In this document: positions 26,978-36,600 of the stretch, piece by piece
Numbering within the stretch: the first letter of the stretch is position 1
Layout: each line of letters begins with the position of its first letter
Program-made: the position numbers and the translations under genes
Assembly (NCBI RefSeq): GCF_031760065.1
Contig: NZ_CP134500.1
Span: 4,154,001-4,218,000, forward strand
Length of the DNA stretch: 64,000 nt
Direction of reading: 5' to 3'
From: Streptomyces durocortorensis
GTDB lineage: Bacteria > Actinomycetota > Actinomycetes > Streptomycetales > Streptomycetaceae
The notes under the pieces: model-generated
The model's input: the letters and a program-made list of their open reading frames with translations, nothing else
What the model was told of the DNA's origin: nothing
Database searches by the model: none

Positions 26978-27104
26978 CTGACCCAATCGAGACGGACACG
27001 GTACGTGCGGGACGTACGGGCATGCGGGAGGTGCGGGTGTGAGGGGTACGGGTCCGGGCTCGGCCCCGAACACGCTGCGGGCCGTGCGCTCGGGGCCGCG
27101 CCGG

Positions 27105-27123
27105 GTCGGTAAGGCTTGGCTAA
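27105..27123. promoter_or_regulatory. DmdR1/IdeR-type iron box
   Basis: The 19 bp at 27105-27123 match 13 of 19 positions of TTAGGTTAGGCTCACCTAA, including the core AGGCT and right arm CTAA. The site lies 128 bp upstream of the first siderophore-permease start. Iron-dependent repression by DmdR1 is the established role of such boxes in Streptomyces. Confidence 0.65.
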
Positions 27124-27188
27124 GTGCGAGCTCAGTCTAGGCGGCGCGATTTCGCCGCCGACGGCGGCCGGTCGGCACAATGGGCGCC

Positions 27189-27833
27189 ATGTCCTCTCTG
27201 GCTCCGCACCCCTTGACGGTCGGCTTCGACCTCGATATGACGCTCATCGACTCCCGCCCCGGCATCGCCGCCACCTACCGCGCGCTGTCCGCCGAGACGG
27301 GCGTGGCCATCGACGTGGACCTGGTCGTCAGCCGGATCGGCCCGCCGCTGGAGACGGAGCTGGCGTACTGGTTCCCGGCCGATGAGGTGCCCGCCGCGGC
27401 GGACCGCTACCGCGCTCTGTATCCCGGCCATGCGATAGCCCCGACCGCGGAGCTGGCCGGGGCGCGGGAGGCGGTGGCAGCGGTGAGGGCGCTCGGCGGG
27501 CGGGCGCTCGTCGTCACCGCCAAGCACGAGCCGAGCGCGAAGCTGCACCTGTCCCACCTCGGGATCGAGCCGGACACGGTGATCGGATGGCTGTGGGCGG
27601 AGGCCAAGGGCGAGGCCCTGCGCGAGCACGGCGCGCAGGTGTACGTCGGCGACCACACCGGGGACGTGCGCGGCGCGCGGGCGGCCGGGGCGCTGTCGGT
27701 CGCGGTGACGACGGGCCCGTGCGCCGCGGCGGAGCTGCGGACCGCGGGCGCGGACGTGGTGCTGGCGGACCTGACCGGCTTCCCGGCCTGGCTGACCGCC
27801 TTCGAGGCGGACCGGGTCGCGCGGACGAGCTGA
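27189..27833 (+). CDS. HAD-superfamily hydrolase (phosphoglycolate-phosphatase type)
   Basis: This is a 214-residue protein. The nucleophile motif is GFDLDMTLIDS (DxD with acidic base), followed by a helical cap (LETELAYWF to RYRALYPGH), motif II VVTAKHEPS, lysine in the AKGEAL region and motif IV YVGDHTGDVRGARAAG. The substrate is unknown. ATG 27189 is preferred over 27180. Confidence 0.87.
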   Translation: MSSLAPHPLTVGFDLDMTLIDSRPGIAATYRALSAETGVAIDVDLVVSRIGPPLETELAYWFPADEVPAAADRYRALYPGHAIAPTAELAGAREAVAAVRALGGRALVVTAKHEPSAKLHLSHLGIEPDTVIGWLWAEAKGEALREHGAQVYVGDHTGDVRGARAAGALSVAVTTGPCAAAELRTAGADVVLADLTGFPAWLTAFEADRVARTS

Positions 27834-27836
27834 CCG

Positions 27837-28076
27837 CTAGAGGCGGTTCGCGGCCCGCCTGGGGGAGTTGCTCCAGGCCGAACGCACGACGCCCGCCCCG
27901 GCGATCAGGAACCCGACGCCCATCAGCATGCTGACCGCGTACGCGACCGACGGGAACGGGTCCGTACCGAGAAACAGCGGGGCGACCGTGACCAGTGTGG
28001 CCAGTGCGCCGATGAAAAAGACGATCGCGCCGACCTGAACGAGCCGGTCGCCCGGGCCTGAAGGAGTAGTACTCAC
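27837..28076 (-). CDS. Small two-helix membrane protein
   Basis: This is a 79-residue protein with a GTG start. Two membrane helices are evident (VGAIVFFIGALATLVTVAPL and YAVSMLMGVGFLIAGAGVV). It resembles small conserved Streptomyces membrane proteins but I cannot name a function. It is convergent with the HAD gene, with 3 bp between the stops. Confidence 0.75.
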   Translation of the reverse strand: MSTTPSGPGDRLVQVGAIVFFIGALATLVTVAPLFLGTDPFPSVAYAVSMLMGVGFLIAGAGVVRSAWSNSPRRAANRL

Positions 28077-28237
28077 GCCACCAGGGTAGTTCCCAGCCCG
28101 GAGGAACTCTCCGGCGACGTCTTGTCACCGGCCGTAGGGCCATTAGCCTGGGACCGAGCGGGTCACGGTGACCCGCTGTACTGCTATCCGGAGCCGTATC
28201 CCGGCTCTCCCGCACACCGACGAGGACGAGGACAGAC

Positions 28238-28621
28238 GTGCCCACCGGCAAGGTCAAGTGGTTCAACAGTGAGAAGGGCTTCGGCTTTCTCTCCCGCGAC
28301 GACGGCGGCGACGTCTTCGTCCACTCGTCGGTACTCCCTGCCGGAGTCGACGCACTCAAGCCCGGCCAGCGCGTGGAATTCGGAGTGGTGGCAGGCCAGC
28401 GCGGTGACCAGGCGCTGTCCGTGGAGGTCCTCGACCCCACCCCGTCCGTGGCGGCGGCGCAGCGCCGCAAGCCGGACGAGCTGGCGTCGATCGTGCAGGA
28501 CCTGACGACGGTCCTGGAGAACATCACGCCGCAGCTGGAGCGCGGCCGCTACCCCGACAAGGCCGCCGGCGCCAAGATCGCGGGCCTGCTGAGGGCGGTC
28601 GCCGACCAGCTGGACGTCTGA
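28238..28621 (+). CDS. Cold-shock domain protein with C-terminal extension
   Basis: This is a 127-residue protein with a GTG start. Residues 1-66 are a cold-shock domain: GKVKWFNSEKGFGFL (RNP1), DVFVHSSVL (RNP2) and RVEFGVVAGQRGDQALSVEV. Residues 75-127 form an extra helical tail (PDELASIVQDLTTVLENITP to GLLRAVADQLDV). Classical Csp proteins are only about 67 residues, so this is the longer actinobacterial form. It binds single-stranded RNA or DNA by family. Confidence 0.92.
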   Translation: MPTGKVKWFNSEKGFGFLSRDDGGDVFVHSSVLPAGVDALKPGQRVEFGVVAGQRGDQALSVEVLDPTPSVAAAQRRKPDELASIVQDLTTVLENITPQLERGRYPDKAAGAKIAGLLRAVADQLDV

Positions 28622-28642
28622 GCCGGGAGGTCCGCGGAGGAC

Positions 28643-29524
28643 TCAGGGAAACGCCAGCGCGTCCGGGCCGAGGGGTGGTACGAGCCCCTCGGCCGCCGCG
28701 CGGGTCAGCAGGCCGCGGACCGCCGCGTAGCCGTCCTCGCCGAGGTCGGCGGTGAACTCGTTCACGTACAGGCCGATGTGCTGGTCCGCGACGGCCGGGT
28801 CCATCTCCTGGGCGTGCTCCAGGACGTACGGCCGGGAGACCTCCGGGCGGTCCCAGGCCAGGCGGACCGAGCTGCGGGCGGCGTCGGCCAGGCGGTGCAG
28901 GGTCTCCGTCCCGAGGGACCGCTTGGCGATGATCGCGCCGAGCGGGATCGGGAGGCCGGTGGTGTCCTCCCAGTGGCGGCCCATGTCGGCCAGGTTGTGG
29001 AGCCCGAAGGTCCGGTACGTGAAGCGGGCCTCGTGGATGACCAGACCGGCGTCCACCTTGCCGTCCCGTACGGCGGGCATGATCTCGTCGAACGGCATCA
29101 CGACGACCTCGCCGACGCCGCCCGGCACCATCTCCGCCGCCCACAGCCGGAACAGCAGGTACGCCGTCGAGCGCTCGCTCGGTACGGCGACGGTCCGGCC
29201 GGTCAGGTCGAGGCCCAGCTCCTTGGTGAGGACCAGCGGGCCGCAGCCCCGGCCCAGCGCCCCGCCGCACGGCAGCAGCGCGTACTCCTCCAGGACCCAC
29301 GGCAGGACCGCGTACGACACCTTCAGCACGTCCAGCTCGCCGCGTTCGGCCATGCCGTTGGTGATGTCGATGTCGGCGAAGGTCACATCCAGCGCGGGCG
29401 CGCCGGGGACCCTGCCGTGCGCCCAGGCGTCGAAGACGAACGTGTCGTTCGGGCAGGGGGAGAAGGCGATCCTGATCGGTGCCGGGTTCGCGTCGAACGG
29501 TGCCGGGTTCGCGTCAGTGGTCAT
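28643..29524 (-). CDS. mqnD: 1,4-dihydroxy-6-naphthoate synthase
   Basis: This is a 293-residue MqnA/MqnD-family protein. IAFSPCPNDTFVFDAWAHGR near the N-terminus, DVTFADIDITNGMAERGELD, and ALLPCGGALGRGCGPLVLTK are typical of MqnD, which acts late in the futalosine route to menaquinone. The gene overlaps mqnB by 11 bp, so they form an operon. Its gene order with mqnB supports MqnD over MqnA. Confidence 0.92.
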   Translation of the reverse strand: MTTDANPAPFDANPAPIRIAFSPCPNDTFVFDAWAHGRVPGAPALDVTFADIDITNGMAERGELDVLKVSYAVLPWVLEEYALLPCGGALGRGCGPLVLTKELGLDLTGRTVAVPSERSTAYLLFRLWAAEMVPGGVGEVVVMPFDEIMPAVRDGKVDAGLVIHEARFTYRTFGLHNLADMGRHWEDTTGLPIPLGAIIAKRSLGTETLHRLADAARSSVRLAWDRPEVSRPYVLEHAQEMDPAVADQHIGLYVNEFTADLGEDGYAAVRGLLTRAAAEGLVPPLGPDALAFP

Positions 29525-30203
29525 GCAGGTTCCAACCTTCCAGTACGGGGGCGCTCTTCCCGAACGCGTCCGTCAGCGCCGCCAGCGCGTCCCCGATGCG
29601 CCAGGCGTCCCGGTCGCGGGGGCCGACGGCGTTCGACACGGCCCGCAGCTCCAGTACGGGCACCCCGGCCCGCTCGGCGGCCTCCGCGACCCCGAAGCCC
29701 TCCATCGCCTCGGCCAGCGCCCCCGGGTGCGCGGCGAGCAGGGCGGCGGCGCGTTCGGCGGTTCCGGTCACCGTGGAGACGGTCAGGACGGCGCCCGAGG
29801 CCGCGCCGGTGGCGGCCGTGACCTCCCGTACGAGCGCGGGCGGAGGCGCGAAGCGGTCCCGGCCGAAGCCGAGCGCGGTGACGGGCAGGAAGCCCTCGGC
29901 GGTCTCCGCACCCAGGTCGGCCGCCACGATGTCGCTCGCCACGATCAGCGACCCGAGCGGGGTCACGGGTGTGAAGGCCCCGCCGATCCCGGCCGAGACG
30001 ACCAGACCGTACGGCTCGGAGCCCAGCGCGAACGCGGTGGCCGCGGCCGCCGCGGCCGGGCCCGCGCCGCCCGCCAGGACGTCGAACGCCCCGCAGCGGT
30101 GCACGGCGGCCCCCGGCAGCTCCACGGTCTGCGCAACGCCCCCGAACGCACGCGTGACCGCGTCCCGTTCCACCGGGACAGCGGTCACGACGAGCACACG
30201 CAC
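29514..30203 (-). CDS. mqnB: Futalosine hydrolase
   Basis: This is a 229-residue nucleoside-phosphorylase-fold protein. It starts MRVLVVTAVPVERDAVTRAF and has GLVVSAGIGGAFTP, the VASDIVAADLGAE segment and the catalytic-region EAMEGFGVAEAAERAGVP. It releases hypoxanthine from futalosine. It is followed with overlap by mqnD. Confidence 0.93.
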   Translation of the reverse strand: MRVLVVTAVPVERDAVTRAFGGVAQTVELPGAAVHRCGAFDVLAGGAGPAAAAAATAFALGSEPYGLVVSAGIGGAFTPVTPLGSLIVASDIVAADLGAETAEGFLPVTALGFGRDRFAPPPALVREVTAATGAASGAVLTVSTVTGTAERAAALLAAHPGALAEAMEGFGVAEAAERAGVPVLELRAVSNAVGPRDRDAWRIGDALAALTDAFGKSAPVLEGWNLHDH

Positions 30204-30254
30204 GGATTCAGCCTCGGGTCGAGGACGAGGGAAGGGCGGGGAGAGGCGGGCGGG

Positions 30255-30731
30255 TCAGTCCTTCTTGAACTCGAACTGCCAGATGCCCGTGAGCTTCTTG
30301 CCCTTGGTCTCCACGATGGAGATGTTCGTCTTCTCGGCGGGCTGGCCCGTCTGGCTGGCGAAGAAGGCGCTGCCGGGGATCGTCCGGTAGGTCTTCTTGA
30401 ACGGCTCCTGCTCGGCCTGCTGGCCGTTGATGAAGAGCGTCCAGCCGTTCTCGGCGATCTCGGGGTCGACGCCGAAGCGGACCTTGTCGTCCATGGAGAC
30501 CTTGATGGTCTTCTCGGCCTTCTTGTTCAGGCAGCCCTGGATGAGGGATTCCTTGATCGCTTCGCCGTCGTTGTAGCAGGCGGCCTCGGTGTTCACCGAG
30601 TTGCTGCCGACCGTCACGGTGGCGAGCGGCGTCGGCTTGTCGCAGGCGGACAGGACAAGGAGTCCCGCGGACACGGCACCAAGAGCGACGCCGATTCGAC
30701 GGCCCTTACCGGAGAAGAACGCAACGGTCAT
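30255..30731 (-). CDS. DUF2771 lipoprotein
   Basis: This is a 158-residue protein. The signal peptide ends in lipobox LSAC and the mature part is a beta-rich single domain (ATVTVGSNSVNTEAACYNDG, KTIKVSMDDKVRFGVDPEIA, GSAFFASQTGQPAEKTN, IWQFEFKKD). It matches the actinobacterial DUF2771 family; the function is unknown. Confidence 0.85.
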   Translation of the reverse strand: MTVAFFSGKGRRIGVALGAVSAGLLVLSACDKPTPLATVTVGSNSVNTEAACYNDGEAIKESLIQGCLNKKAEKTIKVSMDDKVRFGVDPEIAENGWTLFINGQQAEQEPFKKTYRTIPGSAFFASQTGQPAEKTNISIVETKGKKLTGIWQFEFKKD

Positions 30732-30758
30732 GGGCCGAAGGCTATCGGTCGTCTCCGC

Positions 30759-32237
30759 TCACGCCACGCGGGGGTGCGGCGTGCCGCGTCGCGCGGCCCC
30801 CAGGAGGCCCCGTACGGACGCGGCGGCGCCGAGCGCGAGAATCCCCGCGGCGACCGACATACCGAGCACCGCGTTGAGCGGCAGGGCGATGCCGATGCCG
30901 CCGCCGACCACCCACGCCATCTGGAGCAACGTCTCGGACCGGGCGAACGCGGAGGTGCGGACCTCCTCGGGGACGTCCCGCTGGATCATCGCGTCCAGCG
31001 ACAGTTTCGACAGGGCCTGGGTGAAGCCGGCGACCGCGCCGAGCGCGGCGACGAGCAGGGTGGAGAAGAACACGGCGGCGAGGATCGCGGTGCTCAGGGC
31101 GAGCCCCAGCACCGTCGCGATGATCACCTCGGGCCCGCGCGCCCGGAGCCAGGCGCCCACCGCCGTACCGCAGGCGTTGCCCGCACCCGCCGCCACGCCG
31201 ACGATGGCGAGTGAGACCGCCGCGCTCTGCCCGGCCATCGGGTGCTCGCGCAGCAGGAACGCCAGGAAGAAGATCAGGAAGCCGGAGAGGGCCCGGTGCG
31301 CCGCGTTGGCCTGGAGGCCGTGGAGCACCGATCCGCCGACGGACCGCAGCCCGGGCGGGCGCTCCTTGGCGGCCCTCTCCCCGCTGCCGGTCCTGCCGCC
31401 CTTCCGGTCGCCGCCCCTCCAGAGGCCTGCCCGTGTGCTGCCGCCGGACCCCGCGCCGGTCCTCCCCGGGGCGGGCCGTACCGCCTCGTCCTCGCCGTGC
31501 GGGTCGATCAGCCGCGCCCGGCGCTCGCCCTTCGCGGAGTCGACCTTGTGCGGCAGCGTGAAGGCGAGGAAGGTGCCCGCGATGAAGATCGCGCACGCGC
31601 CGTAGAGCGGCCAGGCGGAGCCGATGGTCTGGAGTCCGGCCCCGATCGGGGCCGCCACCCCCGTCGCCAGCAGCCCCGCGAGGGTGACCCGGGAATTGGC
31701 CTTCACCAGCGAGAACCGTGGTGGCAGCAGGCGTGGCACGACCGCGCTGCGCACCACTCCGTACGCCTTCGACGAGACCAGGACGCCCAGCGCGGCCGGA
31801 TACAGCTCAAGGCCGCCCGTGGCGACCGCGCCCGACATGGTCAGCGCCAGCAGCGCGCGGGCCAGCATCGCGCCCGCCATCGCGGCCCGGCGGCCGTGCG
31901 GCAGGCGGTCCAGCAGCGGACCGATCACCGGGGCCAGCAGGGTGAAGGGGGCCATGGTGATGGCGAGGTAGAGCGCGACGCGCCCGCGCGCCTCGTCCGT
32001 CGGTACGGAGAAGAAGACCGTGGAGGCGAGGGCGACCGTGATCATGACGTCGCCCGCGCCGTTCACCGCGTGCAGCTCGATCAGTTTGCCGAGGCCGGAT
32101 TCCCCCGCGCCGTGGGCGTGCGTCGCCTTGCGGATGCCCCTGGCCGTGCCGGTGAACGGGGCGTGCAGGGCACGGCCCGTCGCCCGTCCCACCCTGCGGA
32201 GCGGGCCGGGACGGTCGTGCGACCTGGCGGCAGTCAC
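30759..32237 (-). CDS. MFS transporter
   Basis: This is a 492-residue protein with a GTG start. A cytoplasmic N-terminus of about 45 residues precedes the first helix (NGAGDVMITVALASTVFF). LLDRLPHGRRAAMAGAMLAR is the MFS loop 2-3 motif. A long charged Gly/Arg/Ser loop (about 255-315) separates the two six-helix bundles. The substrate is unknown. It is divergent from the DUF3027 gene. Confidence 0.8.
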   Translation of the reverse strand: MTAARSHDRPGPLRRVGRATGRALHAPFTGTARGIRKATHAHGAGESGLGKLIELHAVNGAGDVMITVALASTVFFSVPTDEARGRVALYLAITMAPFTLLAPVIGPLLDRLPHGRRAAMAGAMLARALLALTMSGAVATGGLELYPAALGVLVSSKAYGVVRSAVVPRLLPPRFSLVKANSRVTLAGLLATGVAAPIGAGLQTIGSAWPLYGACAIFIAGTFLAFTLPHKVDSAKGERRARLIDPHGEDEAVRPAPGRTGAGSGGSTRAGLWRGGDRKGGRTGSGERAAKERPPGLRSVGGSVLHGLQANAAHRALSGFLIFFLAFLLREHPMAGQSAAVSLAIVGVAAGAGNACGTAVGAWLRARGPEVIIATVLGLALSTAILAAVFFSTLLVAALGAVAGFTQALSKLSLDAMIQRDVPEEVRTSAFARSETLLQMAWVVGGGIGIALPLNAVLGMSVAAGILALGAAASVRGLLGAARRGTPHPRVA

Positions 32238-32642
32238 CCCGTCATAGTGCCCCAACCCCGGCCGGGATGAACGGCGATCGGCCGTGGACGCGCGCGTGAG
32301 GCCCTGTCGGACCAGCTGCGGCACGCGGAACGGTTACGGCACGCTGAACGGCTGACGGACACGGCACGGTGAACGGATACGGCACGTTTGGGACGGGCAG
32401 GTGGGCGCAGAGCGGCGGAGAGGGTAGCGTGCGTAACGCGCCACCGGCGGTTGTTCTTGGCCGCGCGCCTCTCGGCGATCCCGCAGAATGGGTGGCAGAA
32501 GGCGCGCCCGAGGCAGGCACAACGGGTGTGGACGTCGACGCGGCCCTCAGGTCCGCTCCGCCCCCACCTGTCTGGCCGAAACGGCAATCGTGCAGCAGCT
32601 GGCGCGCTCGTGAGACTGGCGTATGGAGAGAAGCGAAGACCT
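32238..32642. other. 405-bp divergent intergenic region with short repeats
   Basis: I see no gene here. Three GGCACG-NN-GAACGG units (32320, 32338, 32363) and a fourth GGCACG (32381) form an irregular direct repeat of about 18-25 bp near the MFS start. No clear sigma-70-like promoter or operator could be assigned. Confidence 0.6.
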
Positions 32643-33572
32643 GTGAGTGCTGCGACGACGCGAAGCCGTACGGCCCGTACCCCCGTTCCCGACCGTCTGT
32701 GCGCGGAGGCGGTGGACCTCGCGCGCGCGGCCGCGGAGGAGGCCGCCGCGCCCGGGGTGGTCGGTGAGCATGTCGGCGTGGTCTCCGAAGGGGACCGGGT
32801 CGTCACGCATTACTTCGAGTCCAAGGAGCCCGGCTACCGCGGCTGGCGCTGGGCGGTGACGGTGGCGCGGGCCTCCCGCGCCAAGAACGTCACCCTGGAC
32901 GAGACGGTGCTGTTGCCGGGGGCCGACGCGCTCCTGGCGCCGGAGTGGGTTCCGTGGAGCGAGCGGCTGCGCCCCGGCGACCTGGGCCCGGGCGACCTGC
33001 TGCCCACCGAGGCGGAGGACCTGCGTCTGGAGCCCGGCTGGACCGGCGAGGACGAGCCGCCGCCGAACTCCGTGGTCTCCGAGGAACTGGCCGAGCTGGT
33101 CGAATCGGAGGACGCCGAGCTGACCGACCGGCCGGTGGCCGCCACCAGCCGCGGTTCCATCGCCTCCGTGGCCGAGGAGCTGGGTACGCGGCGGGCGAGG
33201 GTGCTGTCGCGGTACGGGCTGTACGAGGCGGCCGACCGCTGGGACGAGGCGTTCGGCCCGAAGACGCCGATGGCCCAGGCGGCCCCGGCGACGTGTGTCA
33301 GCTGCGCGTTCCTGATCCCGATGGCGGGCTCCCTGAAGCAGGCCTTCGGGGTGTGCGCGAACGAGTTCGGTCCGGCGGACGGTCATGTGGTGTCGCTGGC
33401 GTACGGGTGCGGCGGGCACTCGGAGGCCGCGGTGATGCCGAAGCCGCCGCAGCCCGCGCCGCATGCGCTGGACACGATGCGGGTGGACGAGTACGCGCTC
33501 CGGCCCGAGCGCGACGGGGGCTCGGTCCCGTCGGAGCCGGACGGGGCGTCGGAGGACCTGGGCCACTCGTAG
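32643..33572 (+). CDS. DUF3027 domain protein
   Basis: This is a 309-residue protein with a GTG start. The core GDRVVTHYFESKEPGYRGWR, WAVTVARASRAKNVTLDETV and LPGADALLAPEWVPWSERLR is the DUF3027 signature. Later come a CVSCAF cysteine pair and VCANEFGPADG-GCGGHSEA, with four cysteines that could bind zinc. The function is unknown. The next gene is the sacsin-like ATPase 120 bp downstream on the same strand. Confidence 0.87.
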   Translation: MSAATTRSRTARTPVPDRLCAEAVDLARAAAEEAAAPGVVGEHVGVVSEGDRVVTHYFESKEPGYRGWRWAVTVARASRAKNVTLDETVLLPGADALLAPEWVPWSERLRPGDLGPGDLLPTEAEDLRLEPGWTGEDEPPPNSVVSEELAELVESEDAELTDRPVAATSRGSIASVAEELGTRRARVLSRYGLYEAADRWDEAFGPKTPMAQAAPATCVSCAFLIPMAGSLKQAFGVCANEFGPADGHVVSLAYGCGGHSEAAVMPKPPQPAPHALDTMRVDEYALRPERDGGSVPSEPDGASEDLGHS

Positions 33573-33692
33573 GGCGGGCTGGAAGTGCGGGCCCCGGCCG
33601 GGTTGGGGGACGCGGTACCTTCGGGCGCACACTGGGCGGCAGGCGCAGGCACAGGCACTGCGTCCCACCACACTGCGGACGGAGTCGAGAGC

Positions 33693-36600
33693 GTGAGCAT
33701 GAAGTCGACCGAGGGGGCCGATCCGTTCGGTACGGCACGGCTGCGGCGCGGCGTGCTCGACGCCTGGGGCGCGGGCCCCGCCCGCTTCCGGGAGGACGCC
33801 AACGCCGAGGAGGACCTCGCGCTCGGCGGCTACCGCGACCGCCTCGTCGTCGAGCTCGCCCAGAACGCCGCGGACGCCGCGGCCCGCGCCCGCGTCCCCG
33901 GCCGGCTCCGCCTCACCCTGCACCCCGCCGCCCCCGGCGACCCGGACGGCCGTTGCGTGCTGGCCGCCGCGAACACCGGCGCGCCGCTCGACGCCACCGG
34001 CGTCGAGTCCCTGAGCACCCTGCGCGCCTCCGCCAAGCGCGAGGGCCACGAGTCCTCGGTGGGCCGGTTCGGCGTCGGGTTCGCCGCCGTGCTCGCGGTC
34101 AGCGACGAGCCCGCGGTGCTGGGGCGCCACGGCGGAGTCCGCTGGTCGCTGGCCGAGGCGCGCGAGATGGCCCGGGACGCGGCCGTCGGCTCCCCCGGCC
34201 TCGGGGACGAGCTGCGCCGCCGCGACGGACACGTACCGCTGCTGCGCCTCCCGCTGCCGGCCGAGGGCACCGCGCCCGCCGGGTACGACACCGTCGTCGT
34301 GCTGCCCCTGCGCGACGGCACCGCCGAGGACCTGGTGGCCCGGCTGCTGGCCGCCGTGGACGACGCGCTGCTGCTCACGCTGCCCGGCCTGGACGAGGTC
34401 GTCATCGAGACCCCGGACGGGACGCGGACCCTGAGCCGTTCGGTCCACGGCCCGTACACGCACATCGACGACTCCGCCCGCGGCCTGGGCCGCTGGCGCA
34501 CCGTCCTCCACCACGGGCCCATCGAGCCCGCCCTGCTCGCCGACCGTCCGGTCGAGGAGCGGCTGCGCCCGCACTGGTCGGTGACCTGGGCGGTCCCGGT
34601 CGACGCGTCCGGGGCGCCCCTCCACCCCCGTACGGCACCCGTCGTGCACGCCCCGACGCCCACCGACGAACCGCTCGGCATCCCCGCCCTGCTCATCGCC
34701 TCCCTCCCGCTGGACACCGCCCGCAGGCACCCCGCGCCGGGGCCGCTCACCGACTTCCTCGTGGAGCGGGCCGCCGACGCGTACGCGGAGCTGCTGGGCG
34801 CCTGGCGGCCGGTGTCGACCGGGACCATCGACCTGGTGCCGGGCCAGCTCGGCAAGGGCGCGCTCGACGGGGCCCTGCGCGGCGCGATCCTCGCCAGGCT
34901 GCCCCGCGTCGCGTTCCTGGAGCCCGCCGCGCCCCCGGACGCGAACGGCGAGGCCGACGTCCGCTGGGACGACGACTGGGACCGTACGGAGGACATCACC
35001 GCCACCGTGGACACGGCCGGTGCCCTGCGGCCCGTCGAGGCGGAGGTCGTCGAGGGCGTCGGGGCGGAGACCGTACGGGTCCTCGCCGAGGTGCTGCCCT
35101 GTCTGCTGCCCGCCGGTCTTGAACGCCGCCCCGAGCTCCGCGCCCTCGGCGTCGCCCGCGTCCCCCTGACCGAGGCCATCGACCGCCTCGCGGGTCTGGA
35201 GCGCGACCCCGCCTGGTGGCACCGGCTCTACGACAGCCTCGCGGGCACCGACCCCGACCGGCTCACCGGCCTCCCCGTCCCGCTCGCCGGAGCCCCCGAC
35301 GACGAGCAGACGGGCCGCCCGCCGCGCACCACCATCGGACCGCGCCAGATCCTGCTGCCGCTCCCGGACGCGTTCACCGGTACCGTCCTGGCCCGCCTCT
35401 CCCGGCTCGGGCTGAAGGTCGCCCACCCGGACGCCGCCCACCCGCTGCTGGAGAAGCTAGGCGCCCTGCCCGCCACCCCGCGCGCCGTGCTGACGACACC
35501 TCAGGTGCGGGCGGCCGTCGCCGGATCGCTGGACGCGGGGGAGATCTGGGACGAGGACGCGCTCGACGCCGACGAGCTGGCCGAGACCGTCCTCACCCTC
35601 GTGCGCGATGCCGAACTGGCCCCCGGCGACGAGCCCTGGCTCGGTGCCCTCGCCCTTCCCGACGAGGACGGCGAACCGGCCCCCGCCGGTGAGCTGGTCC
35701 TCCCCGGAAGCCCGTTCGCGCAGATCATGCGCGAGGGGGAACTCGCCCTCGCCGACCAGGAGTTGTCCGAACGCTGGGGTGAGGCGCCCCTCACCGCCTG
35801 CGGGGTGCTCGCCACCTTCGCCCTCGTCCGGGCCACCGACGTCGTCCTGGACCCGGACGAACTGGAGCCCCGCGACAGTGACTTCGCCGAACCCGACGAC
35901 GCCGGGCTGCTGGACGCCGTCGACGTGTGGTGCGAGGACCTCCTCGACCAGCTGCCCGAGACCCCGGTGCCGCCCGTCGCCACCGAGATCGTCGCCGTAC
36001 GGGATCTGGACCTGGTCGACGACGAAGCCTGGCCGCAGGCGCTCGCCATGCTGGCCCAGCCGCCGTTGCGCGACGCGCTGACGCAGCCGGTGCGGGTACT
36101 GCTCCCGGACGGGACGACGCAGTCCGTGCGCCCGTACACCGCGTGGTGGCTGCGCGACCACCCCGTGCTGGGCGGCCGGCGCCCCGCCGGACTGCGCGCG
36201 GCGGGCGGCGACCCGCGTCTGGCCGGGCTGTACGAGGCGGTGGACGCCACCGGCTTCGACGACGCCCAGGTGCTGCGGGCCCTGGGGGTGCGCACCTCGG
36301 TCGCCGCGCTCCTGGACGAGCCGGGCGGCGCGGCCGAACTGCTGGGGCGCCTCGCCGACGAGGACCGGCCCGTCACCCCTGTGCAACTCCACTCCCTGTA
36401 CACGGCCCTCGCCGAACTCGACCCGGACCAGGTGACGTTGCCGGACGAGCTGCGGGCGGTGGTGGACGGGGGCGTGGCGGTGGTCGACGCCGCGGACGCC
36501 GTGATCGCGGATGCCCCGGACGTGCTGCCGCTGACGGAGGGCCTGCCCCTGCTCCCCGTGGCCCCTGCGCGCGCGGCGGAGCTGGCCGACCTCCTCCAGG

